A DNA stretch of 64,000 nt from Gloeocapsopsis dulcis (GTDB lineage Bacteria; Cyanobacteriota; Cyanobacteriia; Cyanobacteriales; Chroococcidiopsidaceae): the NCBI RefSeq assembly GCF_032163395.1, contig NZ_CP119968.1:1845501-1909500 (forward strand), written 5' to 3'. A program made the position numbers and the translations under genes. The notes below the pieces were generated by a model. That model had not been told where the DNA came from. It saw only the letters and a list, made by a program, of their open reading frames with translations, and did not search any database. How positions within the stretch are numbered: the first letter of the stretch is position 1; each line of letters opens with the position of its first letter. Below, piece after piece: positions 1 through 9,275 of this stretch.

Positions 1-435
1 ATAAATTCCCACGCGATCGCCTTTTTGGACACCTAACTGCTTTAAAACATTGGCAAATTGACACACTTCGCGGTGTAGCTGGGCGTAGGTGAGTGTCCGC
101 GAGTCACCTGGTTCGCCTTCCCAAATTAATGCGGCTTTATTCTTACGCCAGGTGGTGAGATGGCGATCGAGACAGTTGTAAGAAATATTGATTTTGCCGT
201 TGACAAACCACTTAGCAAATGGTGGTTGCCAATCGAGTACCTTGTCCCACTTTTGAAACCAGTGCAACTCTTGTTCGGCAAGTTCTGCCCAAAACTTTTG
301 GGGAGCAGACGAGGCTTTGTCGTATAGTTGTTGGTACTCTTCTAAGCTTTTAATGTGGGCATTTTGAGAAAATTCAGTCGGAGGATGAAATAAACGTTTT
401 TCTTGGAGAATTGATTCAATTGTGAGTTGAGACAT
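1..435 (-). CDS. acs: Acetyl-CoA synthetase, N-terminal part (cut by window edge)
   Basis: This is the 5' part of a gene that runs off the left edge. The minus-strand frame opens at an ATG (433-435) and stays open to base 1, giving about 145 residues. They read [19 protein letters not shown], then [38 protein letters not shown] and [14 protein letters not shown], ending in [12 protein letters not shown]. This is the conserved N-terminal block of AMP-forming acetyl-CoA synthetase, which makes acetyl-CoA from acetate, ATP and CoA. The adenylation core and the C-terminal lid lie outside the window. The gene is divergent from the TerC-family gene. Family identity is confident; completeness cannot be judged. 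Confidence 0.93.
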   Translation of the reverse strand, partial: MSQLTIESILQEKRLFHPPTEFSQNAHIKSLEEYQQLYDKASSAPQKFWAELAEQELHWFQKWDKVLDWQPPFAKWFVNGKINISYNCLDRHLTTWRKNKAALIWEGEPGDSRTLTYAQLHREVCQFANVLKQLGVQKGDRVGIY

Positions 436-783
436 GACTCTTAATTTTGGCATTGCTACTCAAAACTATTTTGCGCGTAGATTTGCTTGAAAGTGTTTTG
501 AGTTTCTTTAAGCTTTAGAATTGGTCTATACCCGCAATATACGCGCTCGCAGTTGATTTTGCTGAATTTTGCTGTCAATCCTGCAGTTATGAATATTTAA
601 CTTATCAATCTAGGTACATCAGTTATCCTTGATGCAAGCCTTTAGAATCATCTGGATGTTCTATGAAGTGAGGATTTCCCATCTAAAGGTAAATTTATCT
701 ACAGTGTAGCAATTTGTTAAAATTATTAAATTAATCTGCCCAATAGTATTGGTTTTGCTGTATTCAGGTGCGAGAAATTCTTA
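436..783. other. Divergent intergenic region acs / TerC-family gene
   Basis: About 350 bases of AT-rich sequence between two divergent genes, so promoters for both should lie here. I see no RNA gene, no long hairpin and no open frame with coding character. I could not assign a -35/-10 pair with confidence. A short minus-strand frame that begins here and runs into the TerC-family gene is an antisense shadow. Confidence 0.5.
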
Positions 784-1521
784 ATGATAGACCAAGTTTT
801 TAATTCTCCCTTTAATGTAGGGATTGAAGCAGCTCTAGTATTAGTTATTCTAATTTTTTTAGAGTCGGTACTTTCTGCAGACAATGCGATCGCGCTAGCA
901 GCGATTGCCCAAGGACTAGAAGATAAGAAGTTGGAACGCCAAGCGCTCAACTTTGGTTTAGTTGTCGCTTATGTATTGCGGATTAGCTTAATTCTCACAG
1001 CCACCTGGGTAACAAATTTCTGGCAGTTTGAACTCTTAGGCGCTGCATATTTACTTTGGCTAGTATTTCAGTATTTCACTTCAGATAACAATCCGGAACA
1101 CCAACATCATGGTCCGCGCTTTGCTAACCTGTGGCAAGCAATTCCCGTGATTGCATTCACCGATTTGGCATTTTCTCTAGATAGTGTGACGACGGCGATC
1201 GCGGTTTCGCAAGAAAAATGGCTTGTGATTACAGGTGCGACGATAGGCATCGTCGCCTTAAGATTTATGGCTGGACTCTTTATTCGTTGGTTAGACGAAT
1301 TTGTTCACTTAGAAGATGCAGGTTATATTACCGTAGCCCTAGTAGGCTTACGATTGTTATTAAGAGTCATAGACAAAAATTTGGTTCCACCTGAATGGTT
1401 GATGATTAGTGCGATCGCAGCAATCTTTGCTTGGGGTTTTTCCCAGCGAACTAAGACTGAAGTCGCTAAAGATGAAGTAGAAGAAACTCATCAAGAAGCG
1501 GAAATCAGTAGGAGAAGCTGA
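784..1521 (+). CDS. TerC family integral membrane protein
   Basis: A 245-residue polytopic membrane protein with about seven hydrophobic segments. Residues 31-40 carry SADNAIALAA, and FTDLAFSLDS lies at about 125-134. These are the two acidic, Asp/Asn-containing repeat motifs of the TerC family. TerC proteins are linked to metal-ion (manganese or tellurite) homeostasis, and in photosynthetic organisms to thylakoid membrane protein insertion. Which of these applies here is not visible. The C-terminal 25 residues are charged and probably outside the membrane. The gene stands alone and converges on ndk across a repeat-filled spacer. Confidence 0.88.
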   Translation: MIDQVFNSPFNVGIEAALVLVILIFLESVLSADNAIALAAIAQGLEDKKLERQALNFGLVVAYVLRISLILTATWVTNFWQFELLGAAYLLWLVFQYFTSDNNPEHQHHGPRFANLWQAIPVIAFTDLAFSLDSVTTAIAVSQEKWLVITGATIGIVALRFMAGLFIRWLDEFVHLEDAGYITVALVGLRLLLRVIDKNLVPPEWLMISAIAAIFAWGFSQRTKTEVAKDEVEETHQEAEISRRS

Positions 1522-1547
1522 GGGAGTTATCCGTTATGAGTCGTGAA

Positions 1548-1680
1548 GTGTCGAGCTTAAGAGAGTTATGAGTTCTCAGTATTGAGTTTTGAGTTAAGAA
1601 ACTCTTCAATTCAAAACTCAAAACTCAAAATTCAAAACTCTTTAGGACTCAAAACTCAAAACTAATCACTCACCCCTCAT
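1548..1680. repeat. AACTC/GAGTT dispersed intergenic repeat
   Basis: Low-complexity sequence made of a GAGTTTTGAGTT arm and then several AACTCAAAACTC units. It can fold into a long imperfect hairpin, and it ends in ACTAATCACTCACCCCTC. A second copy with the same head (GAGCTTAAGAGAGTT) and tail is at 42537-42636. Shorter pieces occur near 28672-28700, 43142-43160 and 44820-44865. Here it sits between the 3' ends of convergent genes, where the fold could help terminate both transcripts (inference). Confidence 0.75.
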
Positions 1681-1683
1681 TAG

Positions 1684-2133
1684 CTACTCTCGAATCCAAG
1701 AACTGAGACTGGGTTGCCAACTGACGAGTTCTTCATCTTTAAACCACAGACTAACTTCTTGAGTTGCTGTTTCTAGAGCATCTGAACCATGAATGATGTT
1801 GCGTCCAATATCAACACCCAGATCTCCACGAATTGTACCTGGTTCAGCATTTAATGGGTTCGTCGCACCAATCATTTTACGCGCTGCGGCAATAACGCCA
1901 TCACCTTCCCAAACCATAGCAACAACAGGACCAGAAGTAATAAATTCTACCAGTCCCGCAAAAAAGGGCTTTTCCCGATGAACACCATAATGCTGTTCGG
2001 CAAGTTCGCGGCTAACTTGCATAAACTTCAAGCCAACGAGGGTAAATCCTTTAGCTTCAAAGCGGCTAATAATTTCGCCGACAAGTCCACGCTGTAAACC
2101 ATCGGGTTTGATAGCTAAAAATGTGCGTTCCAA
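1684..2133 (-). CDS. ndk: Nucleoside diphosphate kinase
   Basis: Transfers the gamma phosphate of ATP to other NDPs. The frame is open upstream to an ATG at 2214, but I choose the TTG at 2131-2133. It has an AGGAG six bases upstream, it gives [12 protein letters not shown], and it yields 149 residues, the usual family length. With this start the phosphohistidine is H115 within NIIHGSD, and Lys9 (AIKPDG) and the GTIRGDLG loop are present. The gene is complete and monocistronic. The 27 extra residues of the longer frame have no family counterpart. Confidence 0.96.
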   Translation of the reverse strand: MERTFLAIKPDGLQRGLVGEIISRFEAKGFTLVGLKFMQVSRELAEQHYGVHREKPFFAGLVEFITSGPVVAMVWEGDGVIAAARKMIGATNPLNAEPGTIRGDLGVDIGRNIIHGSDALETATQEVSLWFKDEELVSWQPSLSSWIRE

Positions 2134-2139
2134 AGCTGT

Positions 2140-2144
2140 CTCCT
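2140..2144 (-). promoter_or_regulatory. Shine-Dalgarno AGGAG that fixes the ndk TTG start
   Basis: On the minus strand AGGAG is followed by a six-base spacer and TTG. No comparable site precedes the upstream ATG at 2214, so this motif decides between the two starts. Confidence 0.7.
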
Positions 2145-2397
2145 GTAAAGATGTAACGATAAAGCGATTCGCATACGATCTATCAAGCTTGTTGCTGATG
2201 TAGTGCAACCACAATCTTCTAAATTTAACTAAAGGTTAAATCTAGGTTAAATTTGAATGCTCATAGATGCAGGGGAATCGCTATGTAATAACAAAAATCA
2301 GATTATCTCAGAAAGTCTCTCTAAATTCAGAATCCGCTTTGAAGTAGATGAGTTAAACTGGCTATTCGTGGGTGAAACATAACGAGGTCAAGACATA

Positions 2398-4464
2398 ATG
2401 GGTGTTGAGTTAAGCACAAGCACAAATTCAGCATTAGAGAGCCAGCCGCCTCTTGAACTACAAAAACAGAAGCAAAAAGCTTCTGAAGCCGAAAAGGCAG
2501 TAAATAATGGAAACAAAGCGGAGCCAAATAGTAAGAAGTCATCGTCATATTCTCAAACCGAGCCTTTGCCACAGAAAAAATGGAAGATTGAGGATAGCGA
2601 AGCCCTATATCGAATTGAGGGTTGGGGCGAGCCTTACTTTTCTATCAATGCTGCTGGTCATGTTACAGTTTCCCCCAAAGGCGATCGCGGTGGTTCTTTA
2701 GATTTATATGAATTAGTTAACGCCCTGAAGCAGCGTAACTTGTCGCTACCATTGCTCATTCGCTTTTCTGATATCTTAGAAGACCGGATTCAGCGATTGA
2801 ATGCCTGTTTTGCCAAAGCGATCGCCCGCTACAATTACCCAGGTGTTTACCGTGGTGTTTACCCAGTCAAGTGTAACCAACAAAAGCACTTAATTGAAGA
2901 TCTTGTGCGATTTGGTAAACCTCATCAATTTGGTTTGGAGGCAGGATCTAAGCCCGAATTGATGATTGCCTTGGCAATGCTAGATACCCCTGGCGCACTC
3001 TTAGTATGTAATGGCTACAAAGATCGTGAATACATCGAGATTGCCATGCTGGCTACCCGATTAGGGCAGACTCCGATCATTGTGATAGAACAAGTTGAAG
3101 AAGTTGAACTCGTCATTAATGCGAGTCGCCAGTTAGGAATTCGACCAATTTTAGGAGTGCGGGCAAAGCTGAGTACCCAAGGTATGGGACGCTGGGGAAC
3201 ATCAACCGGCGATCGCGCTAAATTTGGTCTGACAATTCCCGAAATTATTCAAGCTGTTGATCAATTACGTGATGCCAATCTCCTGGAATCATTGCAACTT
3301 CTTCACTTCCACATCGGCTCACAAATTTCGGCAATTAACGTCATCAAAGATGCCATTCAAGAAGCTAGCCGCATTTACGTCGAATTAGCCCAACTTGGGG
3401 CAGATATGAAGTATCTCGATGTTGGTGGTGGCTTGGGCGTAGACTACGACGGTTCGCAAACCAACTTCTACGCCTCCAAAAACTACAATATGCAAAATTA
3501 TGCCAACGACATTGTGGCAGAGCTAAAAGACGCCTGTGCTGAGCGGAAAATACCTGTACCGACATTGATTAGTGAAAGTGGTAGGGCGATCGCATCGCAC
3601 CAATCGATTTTAATTTTTGATGTTCTGAGCACTTGTGATGTGCCTTCAGTTGCCCCAAATCCACCACAGTCAGAAGAACCGCCAATTATTCACAATCTAT
3701 GGGAAACTTACCAATCAATTAATGTCGAAAACTATCAAGAGGCGTACCACGACATCACTCAATTTAAGGAAGAAGGCATCAACCGTTTCAATCTGGGCAT
3801 CTTAACACTAAGAGAGCGTGCTAGAGTTGAACGACTTTACTGGGCTTGCTGCGAGAAAATCACGAACATTACCCGTCAGCAAGACTACGTCCCAGATGAC
3901 TTGGAAGAACTAGAAAAAATCATGGCTTCCATCTACTACGTCAATCTATCTGTGTTTCAATCTGCACCAGATTGTTGGGCAATTGATCAACTGTTTCCGA
4001 TCATGCCAATTCACCGCTTGGATCAGGAACCTACACGGCGAGGTATCTTAGCAGACTTAACGTGTGACAGTGATGGAAAAATTGACAAATTCATTGATTT
4101 ACGGGATGTCAAGTCAGTTTTAGAACTACACTCTTTCAAAACTGGAGAACCTTACTACTTGGGAATGTTCCTCAGTGGTGCTTACCAAGAAATTATGGGC
4201 AATTTGCATAACTTGTTTGGTGACACCAATGCAGTTCATATTCAATTAACACCTAAAGGGTATCAGATTGAGCACGTAGTCAAAGGCGATACAATGACTG
4301 AAGTCGTGGGTTATGTACAATATGACTCAGAAGATTTAGTCGAAAGTATCCGCCAGCGTACTGAGCAAGCACTCGAAGAAAAGCGAATTACGCTTTCTGA
4401 ATCTCAGCGATTGCTACAAACTTATGAACAGAGTTTGAGTCGATACACCTACTTGTCTCCGTAA
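2398..4464 (+). CDS. speA: Biosynthetic arginine decarboxylase
   Basis: PLP-dependent decarboxylation of arginine to agmatine, the entry to polyamine synthesis. At 688 residues it is slightly longer than many SpeA proteins. Residues 1-60 are a Ser/Gln/Lys-rich tail with no visible fold, and the core begins at about residue 63 (IEDSEALYRIEGWGEPY). The PLP lysine is K158 in YPVKCNQ. HFHIGSQI and VGGGLGVDYDGS of the fold-III barrel are present, and the C-terminal half has the SpeA-type beta domain (FPIMPIHRL, GAYQEIMGNLHNLFG). The start ATG follows a region without a clear Shine-Dalgarno, so an internal start is possible. Some cyanobacterial genomes carry two speA paralogs; only one lies in this window. 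Confidence 0.95.
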   Translation: MGVELSTSTNSALESQPPLELQKQKQKASEAEKAVNNGNKAEPNSKKSSSYSQTEPLPQKKWKIEDSEALYRIEGWGEPYFSINAAGHVTVSPKGDRGGSLDLYELVNALKQRNLSLPLLIRFSDILEDRIQRLNACFAKAIARYNYPGVYRGVYPVKCNQQKHLIEDLVRFGKPHQFGLEAGSKPELMIALAMLDTPGALLVCNGYKDREYIEIAMLATRLGQTPIIVIEQVEEVELVINASRQLGIRPILGVRAKLSTQGMGRWGTSTGDRAKFGLTIPEIIQAVDQLRDANLLESLQLLHFHIGSQISAINVIKDAIQEASRIYVELAQLGADMKYLDVGGGLGVDYDGSQTNFYASKNYNMQNYANDIVAELKDACAERKIPVPTLISESGRAIASHQSILIFDVLSTCDVPSVAPNPPQSEEPPIIHNLWETYQSINVENYQEAYHDITQFKEEGINRFNLGILTLRERARVERLYWACCEKITNITRQQDYVPDDLEELEKIMASIYYVNLSVFQSAPDCWAIDQLFPIMPIHRLDQEPTRRGILADLTCDSDGKIDKFIDLRDVKSVLELHSFKTGEPYYLGMFLSGAYQEIMGNLHNLFGDTNAVHIQLTPKGYQIEHVVKGDTMTEVVGYVQYDSEDLVESIRQRTEQALEEKRITLSESQRLLQTYEQSLSRYTYLSP

Positions 4465-4467
4465 AAC

Positions 4468-4592
4468 TGGGAGGCAGGGAAGCAGGGGTGCAGAGGTGCA
4501 GAGGGAGAATTAATTACTAGTCCTCGCTCCGGACTTCGTCCCGCTAAACGCTAGACGCTAGACGCTTCGCTACACTACGTGAACGCTAACGC
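4468..4592. repeat. Heptamer-type repeat plus REP-like repeat after speA
   Basis: Two repeat types sit side by side. At 4468-4507 there is a purine-rich run of GCAGGG/GCAGAGG units. At about 4521-4592 there is a REP-like segment (CTCCGGACTTCGTCCCGCT, then ACGCTAG twice and ACGCTTCGCTAC). Related purine-rich units recur at the 3' end of ppsA (12744-12777). REP-like relatives occur at 28644-28667 and, inside a coding region, at 35771-35800. Confidence 0.65.
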
Positions 4593-4601
4593 CCCCAACT
4601 C

Positions 4602-5765
4602 CTAATTTCCGTTTCCTAATAACTCAACGATCGCGCGATGTTCTAGTGGAGGTTGTGATGGGTGGGGATAACGGGCGTCTGTAATGAGCCAGTCGAGGGC
4701 TGCAGCTTGCACATCGATGGTTGCACCATTCTTATCAACGCAATAGCGTCCAAATACCAACTTATCAACCAAGCGGACTCCAGGTCCCAGGCGCGAGTAA
4801 TCAAAAATGACGCTGTTGTCCACTGTAGCACCACTGCAAATCCAGCAGTTAGGACCAATCATCGCTGGTCCAATGATTTTTGCGCCGTCTTCAATGCGTG
4901 TCATGCCACCGATGTAAACTGGACCTGTAATGTCTACTTTGTCCCAGTTCACGGCAACATTTAAACCAGTATAGATTCCTGGCGCAACCTCGTGACCAGG
5001 AATGTCCACATTTTTGATTTCTCTGGAGAGGACACCACGAATAGCCTGCCAGTAATCAGGAACTTTACCAATATCTACCCATTGGAAGTCCATGACTAAA
5101 CCGTAAAATGGCGCACCAATTTCTACTAGTTTAGGGAATAATTGGCTACCGATGTCGTATTGCTGACCAGAAGGAATGTAATCTAAGACCTCAGGCTCAA
5201 AAATATAAATACCTGTGCTGATGTTAGTACTCAGTGCTTCGTCAACTGCAGGCTTTTCTTGGAAAGCTTTGACACGTCCTGCCTCATCAGTCACAACAAT
5301 ACCGTAACTGGAAACTTCCTCGGGAGGAACTGAGCGCATAATCACAGTCGCGATCGCACCTCTAGCTTTGTGCCACTTGACGGCTGCGGTGAGATCTAAA
5401 TCAATCAAAGCGTCGCCACACAGCACCACAAACGTATCGTCAAAAAATGGAGAAAAATCTTGGATGCGGCGCATTCCACCTGCAGAACCGATTGCTTCAC
5501 CAACTAATTCACCATCTTCAATACGCCCCTCAAAGGAATAGGCAATTTGAACTCCAAAATGTTGTCCGTCGCGAAAATAGCTTTCAATTTCACCAGCTAA
5601 ATGACTGACATTGACCATAATTTTGTCAAATCCATGTTGGCGTAGTAATTCCAAGAGAAATTCCATCACTGGCTTTTGCAGGATCGGAATCATTGGTTTA
5701 GGAATTGTGTAGGTAATTGGGCGTACGCGAGTACCTTTACCAGCCGCTAGAATCATAGCTTTCAT
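4602..5765 (-). CDS. Sugar-phosphate nucleotidyltransferase with left-handed beta-helix domain
   Basis: A 387-residue protein. It starts MKAMILAAGKGTRVRPIT followed by PKPMIPI, the nucleotide-binding signature of the NDP-sugar pyrophosphorylase family. VVLCGDALIDLDL holds the metal-binding Asp. The sugar-binding and dimer region follows (LSTNISTGIYIFEPEV). From about residue 260, hexapeptide-type repeats (VDITGPVYIGGMTRIEDGAKIIGPAMIGPNCWI) form a left-handed beta-helix. Such proteins make GDP-mannose, dTDP-glucose or UDP-glucose for cell-surface glycans. Mannose-1-phosphate guanylyltransferase is the usual cyanobacterial annotation, but the substrate is not provable from sequence. It stands alone and converges on speA. 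Confidence 0.85.
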   Translation of the reverse strand: MKAMILAAGKGTRVRPITYTIPKPMIPILQKPVMEFLLELLRQHGFDKIMVNVSHLAGEIESYFRDGQHFGVQIAYSFEGRIEDGELVGEAIGSAGGMRRIQDFSPFFDDTFVVLCGDALIDLDLTAAVKWHKARGAIATVIMRSVPPEEVSSYGIVVTDEAGRVKAFQEKPAVDEALSTNISTGIYIFEPEVLDYIPSGQQYDIGSQLFPKLVEIGAPFYGLVMDFQWVDIGKVPDYWQAIRGVLSREIKNVDIPGHEVAPGIYTGLNVAVNWDKVDITGPVYIGGMTRIEDGAKIIGPAMIGPNCWICSGATVDNSVIFDYSRLGPGVRLVDKLVFGRYCVDKNGATIDVQAAALDWLITDARYPHPSQPPLEHRAIVELLGNGN

Positions 5766-5938
5766 AAATAGTTGCTCCTCAACCTCATGTTTTTATACTT
5801 AAATTAATTAATCCTAATAATCGCTTAAATTCCAACATTTAGTCATCATTGAAACCACTGACAGCTATAAGTAGGGAGTAGGGGCGAGTGGATCGTAGTT
5901 ATAGCAAGGATTAGAGGACGCGCTTTTTCTCAGACCCC

Positions 5939-6748
5939 TCATACTGCAGTGATTGTCCGAATTTTGATTTCTTGATAAAACTCATCTTGGGATAACTCTA
6001 CTTTTGACTGGGCTGACAGTAGTAATAATGCCCAAAAAACGCTAACTCGTTCTTGAACAGGTGCATGGCTAGAAGCTGCAATCGCACTTGAACACTTCAT
6101 TTGAGTCCACAACTCTACCAATTGATCTAAATTCAGCGATTTCTGTTCCTGCTGCTGAGTATTATGGCAGCCAGAATTTAAAAACTGTTCAATTTCTCTT
6201 GCTACCTCGGTGAGATTTTCCTGGTGCGCTAACTCCAGTGCCTGGCGCAGTTGTGTACGTGATGGCGAGGAGAGTTTCCGAGTACGCGTGTTGTGATTCG
6301 ATGAGACTGGTTGCTGCGCTTGCAATTGATTTGCCATTAATTGCAACTGAGTGATGAGTTCTTGCAGCGTCACTCGGCGTTTTTGTGGTGGTAAAGCTGC
6401 TGGGCGGCGACGTAACTGCTGTTCTAAAGGTAAACGTACTCTGGTGTAAGTTTCGTTAGCGTTTGGGAAGAAATCATCTTCTGTTGGTTGTAGTTCAGCT
6501 TGCTGAAATTCTAGTTCAATCAATGTGTTGGCTTTAAACAACACGAGCATTGATGCCGATAAAAAGGCTTGTCCTGATTGTGATAAATCTGCTTCAGTAG
6601 CTGTTTGGGCAATTTTATCCGCAGTAAAAACCTCACTCAAATATCGATCAATTACATCAATGACCTGAACATCCCAAGGATCAATTTCTCCTTTTTGGGC
6701 AAGATCAATCAAAAGTGTAATTTTTTCTAATAGGTGCGCAGCATCCAT
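5939..6748 (-). CDS. scpA: Segregation and condensation protein A (ScpA)
   Basis: The kleisin-like subunit that bridges SMC heads in the bacterial condensin. With the chosen start it has 269 residues. The N-terminal block MDAAHLLEKITLLIDLAQKG and DPWDVQVIDVIDRYL matches the SMC-neck-binding helices of ScpA, and the C-terminal winged-helix-like segment reads ERVSVFWALLLLSAQSKVELSQ. The frame extends upstream to an ATG at 6793, but those 15 codons are a TGACCC-type intergenic heptamer repeat (about 6755-6787). I therefore take the ATG at 6746-6748. The central part is Gln-rich and poorly conserved. No scpB lies nearby. Confidence 0.85.
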   Translation of the reverse strand: MDAAHLLEKITLLIDLAQKGEIDPWDVQVIDVIDRYLSEVFTADKIAQTATEADLSQSGQAFLSASMLVLFKANTLIELEFQQAELQPTEDDFFPNANETYTRVRLPLEQQLRRRPAALPPQKRRVTLQELITQLQLMANQLQAQQPVSSNHNTRTRKLSSPSRTQLRQALELAHQENLTEVAREIEQFLNSGCHNTQQQEQKSLNLDQLVELWTQMKCSSAIAASSHAPVQERVSVFWALLLLSAQSKVELSQDEFYQEIKIRTITAV

Positions 6749-6974
6749 AATGTAAGGGTCAAAGGTCAGGGGTCGAGGGTCAGAGGGTAACAATGACAGT
6801 AAACGATTGACTGAACTATATCAAACATGATCGCCACACAATAGCATATTCAATCCCCTAAATGCCCGTTAGGGGGTATTCCTCGCTCGCTCCTCATCCG
6901 CTCCTTTGAAAACCTAGCCTTGCTTAATCTAGGATATAAAATCTAATCTAGGGTACAAGCAGCGATCGAGCAAC

Positions 6975-7619
6975 ATGAACATTAGCGTAGCGGATCTTCG
7001 TAAAGATTACACTCTCCAAGGCTTGCAGGAAAAAAACGCTGAGCCCAATCCCTTTGTACAGTTCCAACTATGGTTTGACCAAGCGTTAGCTGCACAGTTG
7101 CCTGAACCTAACGCGATGACTTTGGCTACTGCAACTCCAGACGGTAAACCTTCGGCAAGAATGGTTCTGTTAAAAAACTTTGACGAACGGGGTTTTGTAT
7201 TTTTCACAAACTATTCCAGTCACAAAGGGCAAGAACTCGCAGCAAATCCGCAAGCCGCCCTCGTATTTTGGTGGGCGGAACTGGAACGCCAAGTCCGGAT
7301 TGAAGGACGTGTGGAAAAAGCATCTGATGCAGAATCTGATGAATATTTTCAAAGTCGCCCATTGAACAGTCGATTAGGCGCTTGGGCGTCAGATCAAAGT
7401 CAAGTTGTAGCTAGCCGTGAAGTTTTAGAACAACGCTTGCAGGAACTGCAGCAAAAGTATGAACACGCAGAAATTCCTCGACCATCCTACTGGGGAGGAT
7501 ATCGCTTAATTCCTAGTGTTATTGAATTTTGGCAAGGACGCCCCAGCCGACTCCACGATCGCCTCAACTATCGTTATCAAAAAGATGGTAGTTGGCGAAT
7601 TGAACGCTTGTCACCGTAA
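6975..7619 (+). CDS. pdxH: Pyridoxamine 5'-phosphate oxidase
   Basis: FMN-dependent oxidation of pyridoxine or pyridoxamine 5'-phosphate to PLP. The 214-residue length is typical. Visible family blocks are [35 protein letters not shown], the FMN and dimer strand [19 protein letters not shown], and the PNP-type C-terminal block [16 protein letters not shown] ending WRIERLSP. That final RLxP-type end is the PdxH signature. The gene is monocistronic and is preceded by the divergent scpA. No anomaly. Confidence 0.96.
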   Translation: MNISVADLRKDYTLQGLQEKNAEPNPFVQFQLWFDQALAAQLPEPNAMTLATATPDGKPSARMVLLKNFDERGFVFFTNYSSHKGQELAANPQAALVFWWAELERQVRIEGRVEKASDAESDEYFQSRPLNSRLGAWASDQSQVVASREVLEQRLQELQQKYEHAEIPRPSYWGGYRLIPSVIEFWQGRPSRLHDRLNYRYQKDGSWRIERLSP

Positions 7620-7694
7620 TTAGGGGCGAGGAGTGAGGGAAACAGATGTCCTTTGAATTGAAGTCGGGGCTGCTAAAATCACTCAAGGCAAATT

Positions 7695-8519
7695 TTAGCT
7701 TTCGGGGACTACTGTTTTGGGTGATGAAAGTGTGGGATCGGGCATGAAATTGTAGCGTAAATAAATTCCTGCTGTGATGAATAAGATGATGATGAAACTG
7801 CCAATTCCTAATGGGTTGGGTAGCCAGAAAATGGCTTCGAGGTGATTGAGTTCGCCTGGCTTAAGTGTCCATATGAGTTGTTTTTCTGCAATTTCAGGCG
7901 GTACAGCGTTCTCGTCAGTTTCGACGCTTCTTGCGCCCCAAGGAGTATTTAAGCGAAACTCTAAATCAAGGATTTCGTTAGGATTGACAAGGACGTTGCC
8001 GTTAGTTGAAACCAAAGAAAGCGATCGCAAATCTAATTCATAAATGAGGCGATTTCTCAATAAAAAGATAAAGTTGTTTTGGCTAAGCTTGAGCTGCGAG
8101 TTCACTACTGGGATTTCAGATGGTTGAGCAACCTCTGTATTTGTTTTAGCTGCTGGGTGAAAGAATTCATTAAACTTAGATTCAAGTTCTGCACCGTTGT
8201 TAAAAGGAATGGTGACGGTGAGTTCTTCACTAGAGATGCGCTTGACTTTGCCATCGAGTTTACGAGCGCGACGTTCGATGCTATTTAACCATTCTGTCGC
8301 CGAATCTCCACTGAAAGTCATCAAGCGATCGCCTAGCTTAATATGCTGGACAATTTCGCCATGATTGGGGCTATCAAAGTTTATGCCAGCTTGATACTGC
8401 ACGCATCCTGAAAGCAGCAGCGATGACAAAAGAATAATCCATAATAGCCGCCATCGTGCTAGAAATCGGAGTACAGTACGCATAGAGCGAGTTTTATGCG
8501 TTGTCAAAATTGCGGACAT
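7695..8519 (-). CDS. DUF3153-type membrane lipoprotein
   Basis: A 274-residue predicted lipoprotein. After a basic N-terminus, a hydrophobic helix ends in a lipobox LLSGC with Cys39. A periplasmic or lumenal domain follows (QYQAGINFDSPNHGEI, ERRARKLDGKVKRISSEELTV), then a C-terminal membrane helix (about residues 240-258). This layout matches the DUF3153 family common in cyanobacteria, which has no known biochemical role. It lies 15 bases after the TPR-like gene on the same strand, so the two are probably co-transcribed. The frame may start slightly inside; M13 is an alternative start. Confidence 0.72.
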   Translation of the reverse strand: MSAILTTHKTRSMRTVLRFLARWRLLWIILLSSLLLSGCVQYQAGINFDSPNHGEIVQHIKLGDRLMTFSGDSATEWLNSIERRARKLDGKVKRISSEELTVTIPFNNGAELESKFNEFFHPAAKTNTEVAQPSEIPVVNSQLKLSQNNFIFLLRNRLIYELDLRSLSLVSTNGNVLVNPNEILDLEFRLNTPWGARSVETDENAVPPEIAEKQLIWTLKPGELNHLEAIFWLPNPLGIGSFIIILFITAGIYLRYNFMPDPTLSSPKTVVPES

Positions 8520-8534
8520 TAATCCTCCTACGAT

Positions 8535-9053
8535 TCAAATCGACCAAATCAATCCAGCAAGTGTTAAAGCGATCGCAATTAGTGCTACCCAGATAAAGCG
8601 ATTGTCTTTTGTATTTACTTTACTAAGATCAATCGGTTCAGGAATCACTGGCGTCTGGGACGGACGTTTTTTACTCACCTTATCACTACCCAATCGCGTT
8701 TGACTGTCATTATCGGGTAACGCACCCAAGTCAGGAATTTGTGTTAACCATTCTTGAGGGCGTTTGAGTTGTGGCGCTTGCAAAATGTAAAGTAATCGTC
8801 GCGCTTGTTTACTTGTTTCAGAATGGGGATGACGCTTGAGTTGTTCGCATAGTGCTACAGCTTCTTGTCGTTGTTCTGCAGCTTCATAGGCTGTTACTAA
8901 CCATATTTGAATTTCTCCTCCTAACCGAGTATTTCGTGCAACTAGGGCACTGGCTTTTTCCAGATGTTGCACTGCTTCGCGGTACTTTCCCCGTTCAAAT
9001 GCGAATTTTCCCGCTTGATACTCGCTTTTAACGATTGCTTGTTCAGAAGTCAC
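8535..9053 (-). CDS. TPR-like protein with C-terminal membrane anchor
   Basis: 172 residues. Residues 5-90 form TPR-like helix pairs (YQAGKFAFERGKYREAVQHLEKA, then LVTAYEAAEQRQEAVALCEQL). A polar linker follows, then a single membrane helix at about 153-171 (FIWVALIAIALTLAGLIW). It is probably a tail-anchored protein displaying its helical domain to the cytoplasm as a protein-binding scaffold (inference). It is the first gene of a likely two-gene unit with the DUF3153 lipoprotein. No specific family function is recognised. Confidence 0.7.
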   Translation of the reverse strand: MTSEQAIVKSEYQAGKFAFERGKYREAVQHLEKASALVARNTRLGGEIQIWLVTAYEAAEQRQEAVALCEQLKRHPHSETSKQARRLLYILQAPQLKRPQEWLTQIPDLGALPDNDSQTRLGSDKVSKKRPSQTPVIPEPIDLSKVNTKDNRFIWVALIAIALTLAGLIWSI

Positions 9054-9275
9054 GGTCTACTACAGAATACCTTCTTTCTCGATATTGCCACTTTCAGAAG
9101 GCTTGCTGCATCCCCAGAAGTAAAGATTAGTTTTTGTGACATCTGTGAAGTACCAATTTTAAACTTGCATTTGGTAAAATAATAATTGCAATGAGTTACC
9201 TTTTAATTAACTGATTTGGTTATTTGAGTTAAAGTAGGCGATCGCTAATTTTTCCGGATTTACTTTTTAGATATA

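Noticed and set aside
1548-1680. CRISPR array
   Set aside because: The repeats are short, contiguous and degenerate with no unique spacers; no cas genes in the window.
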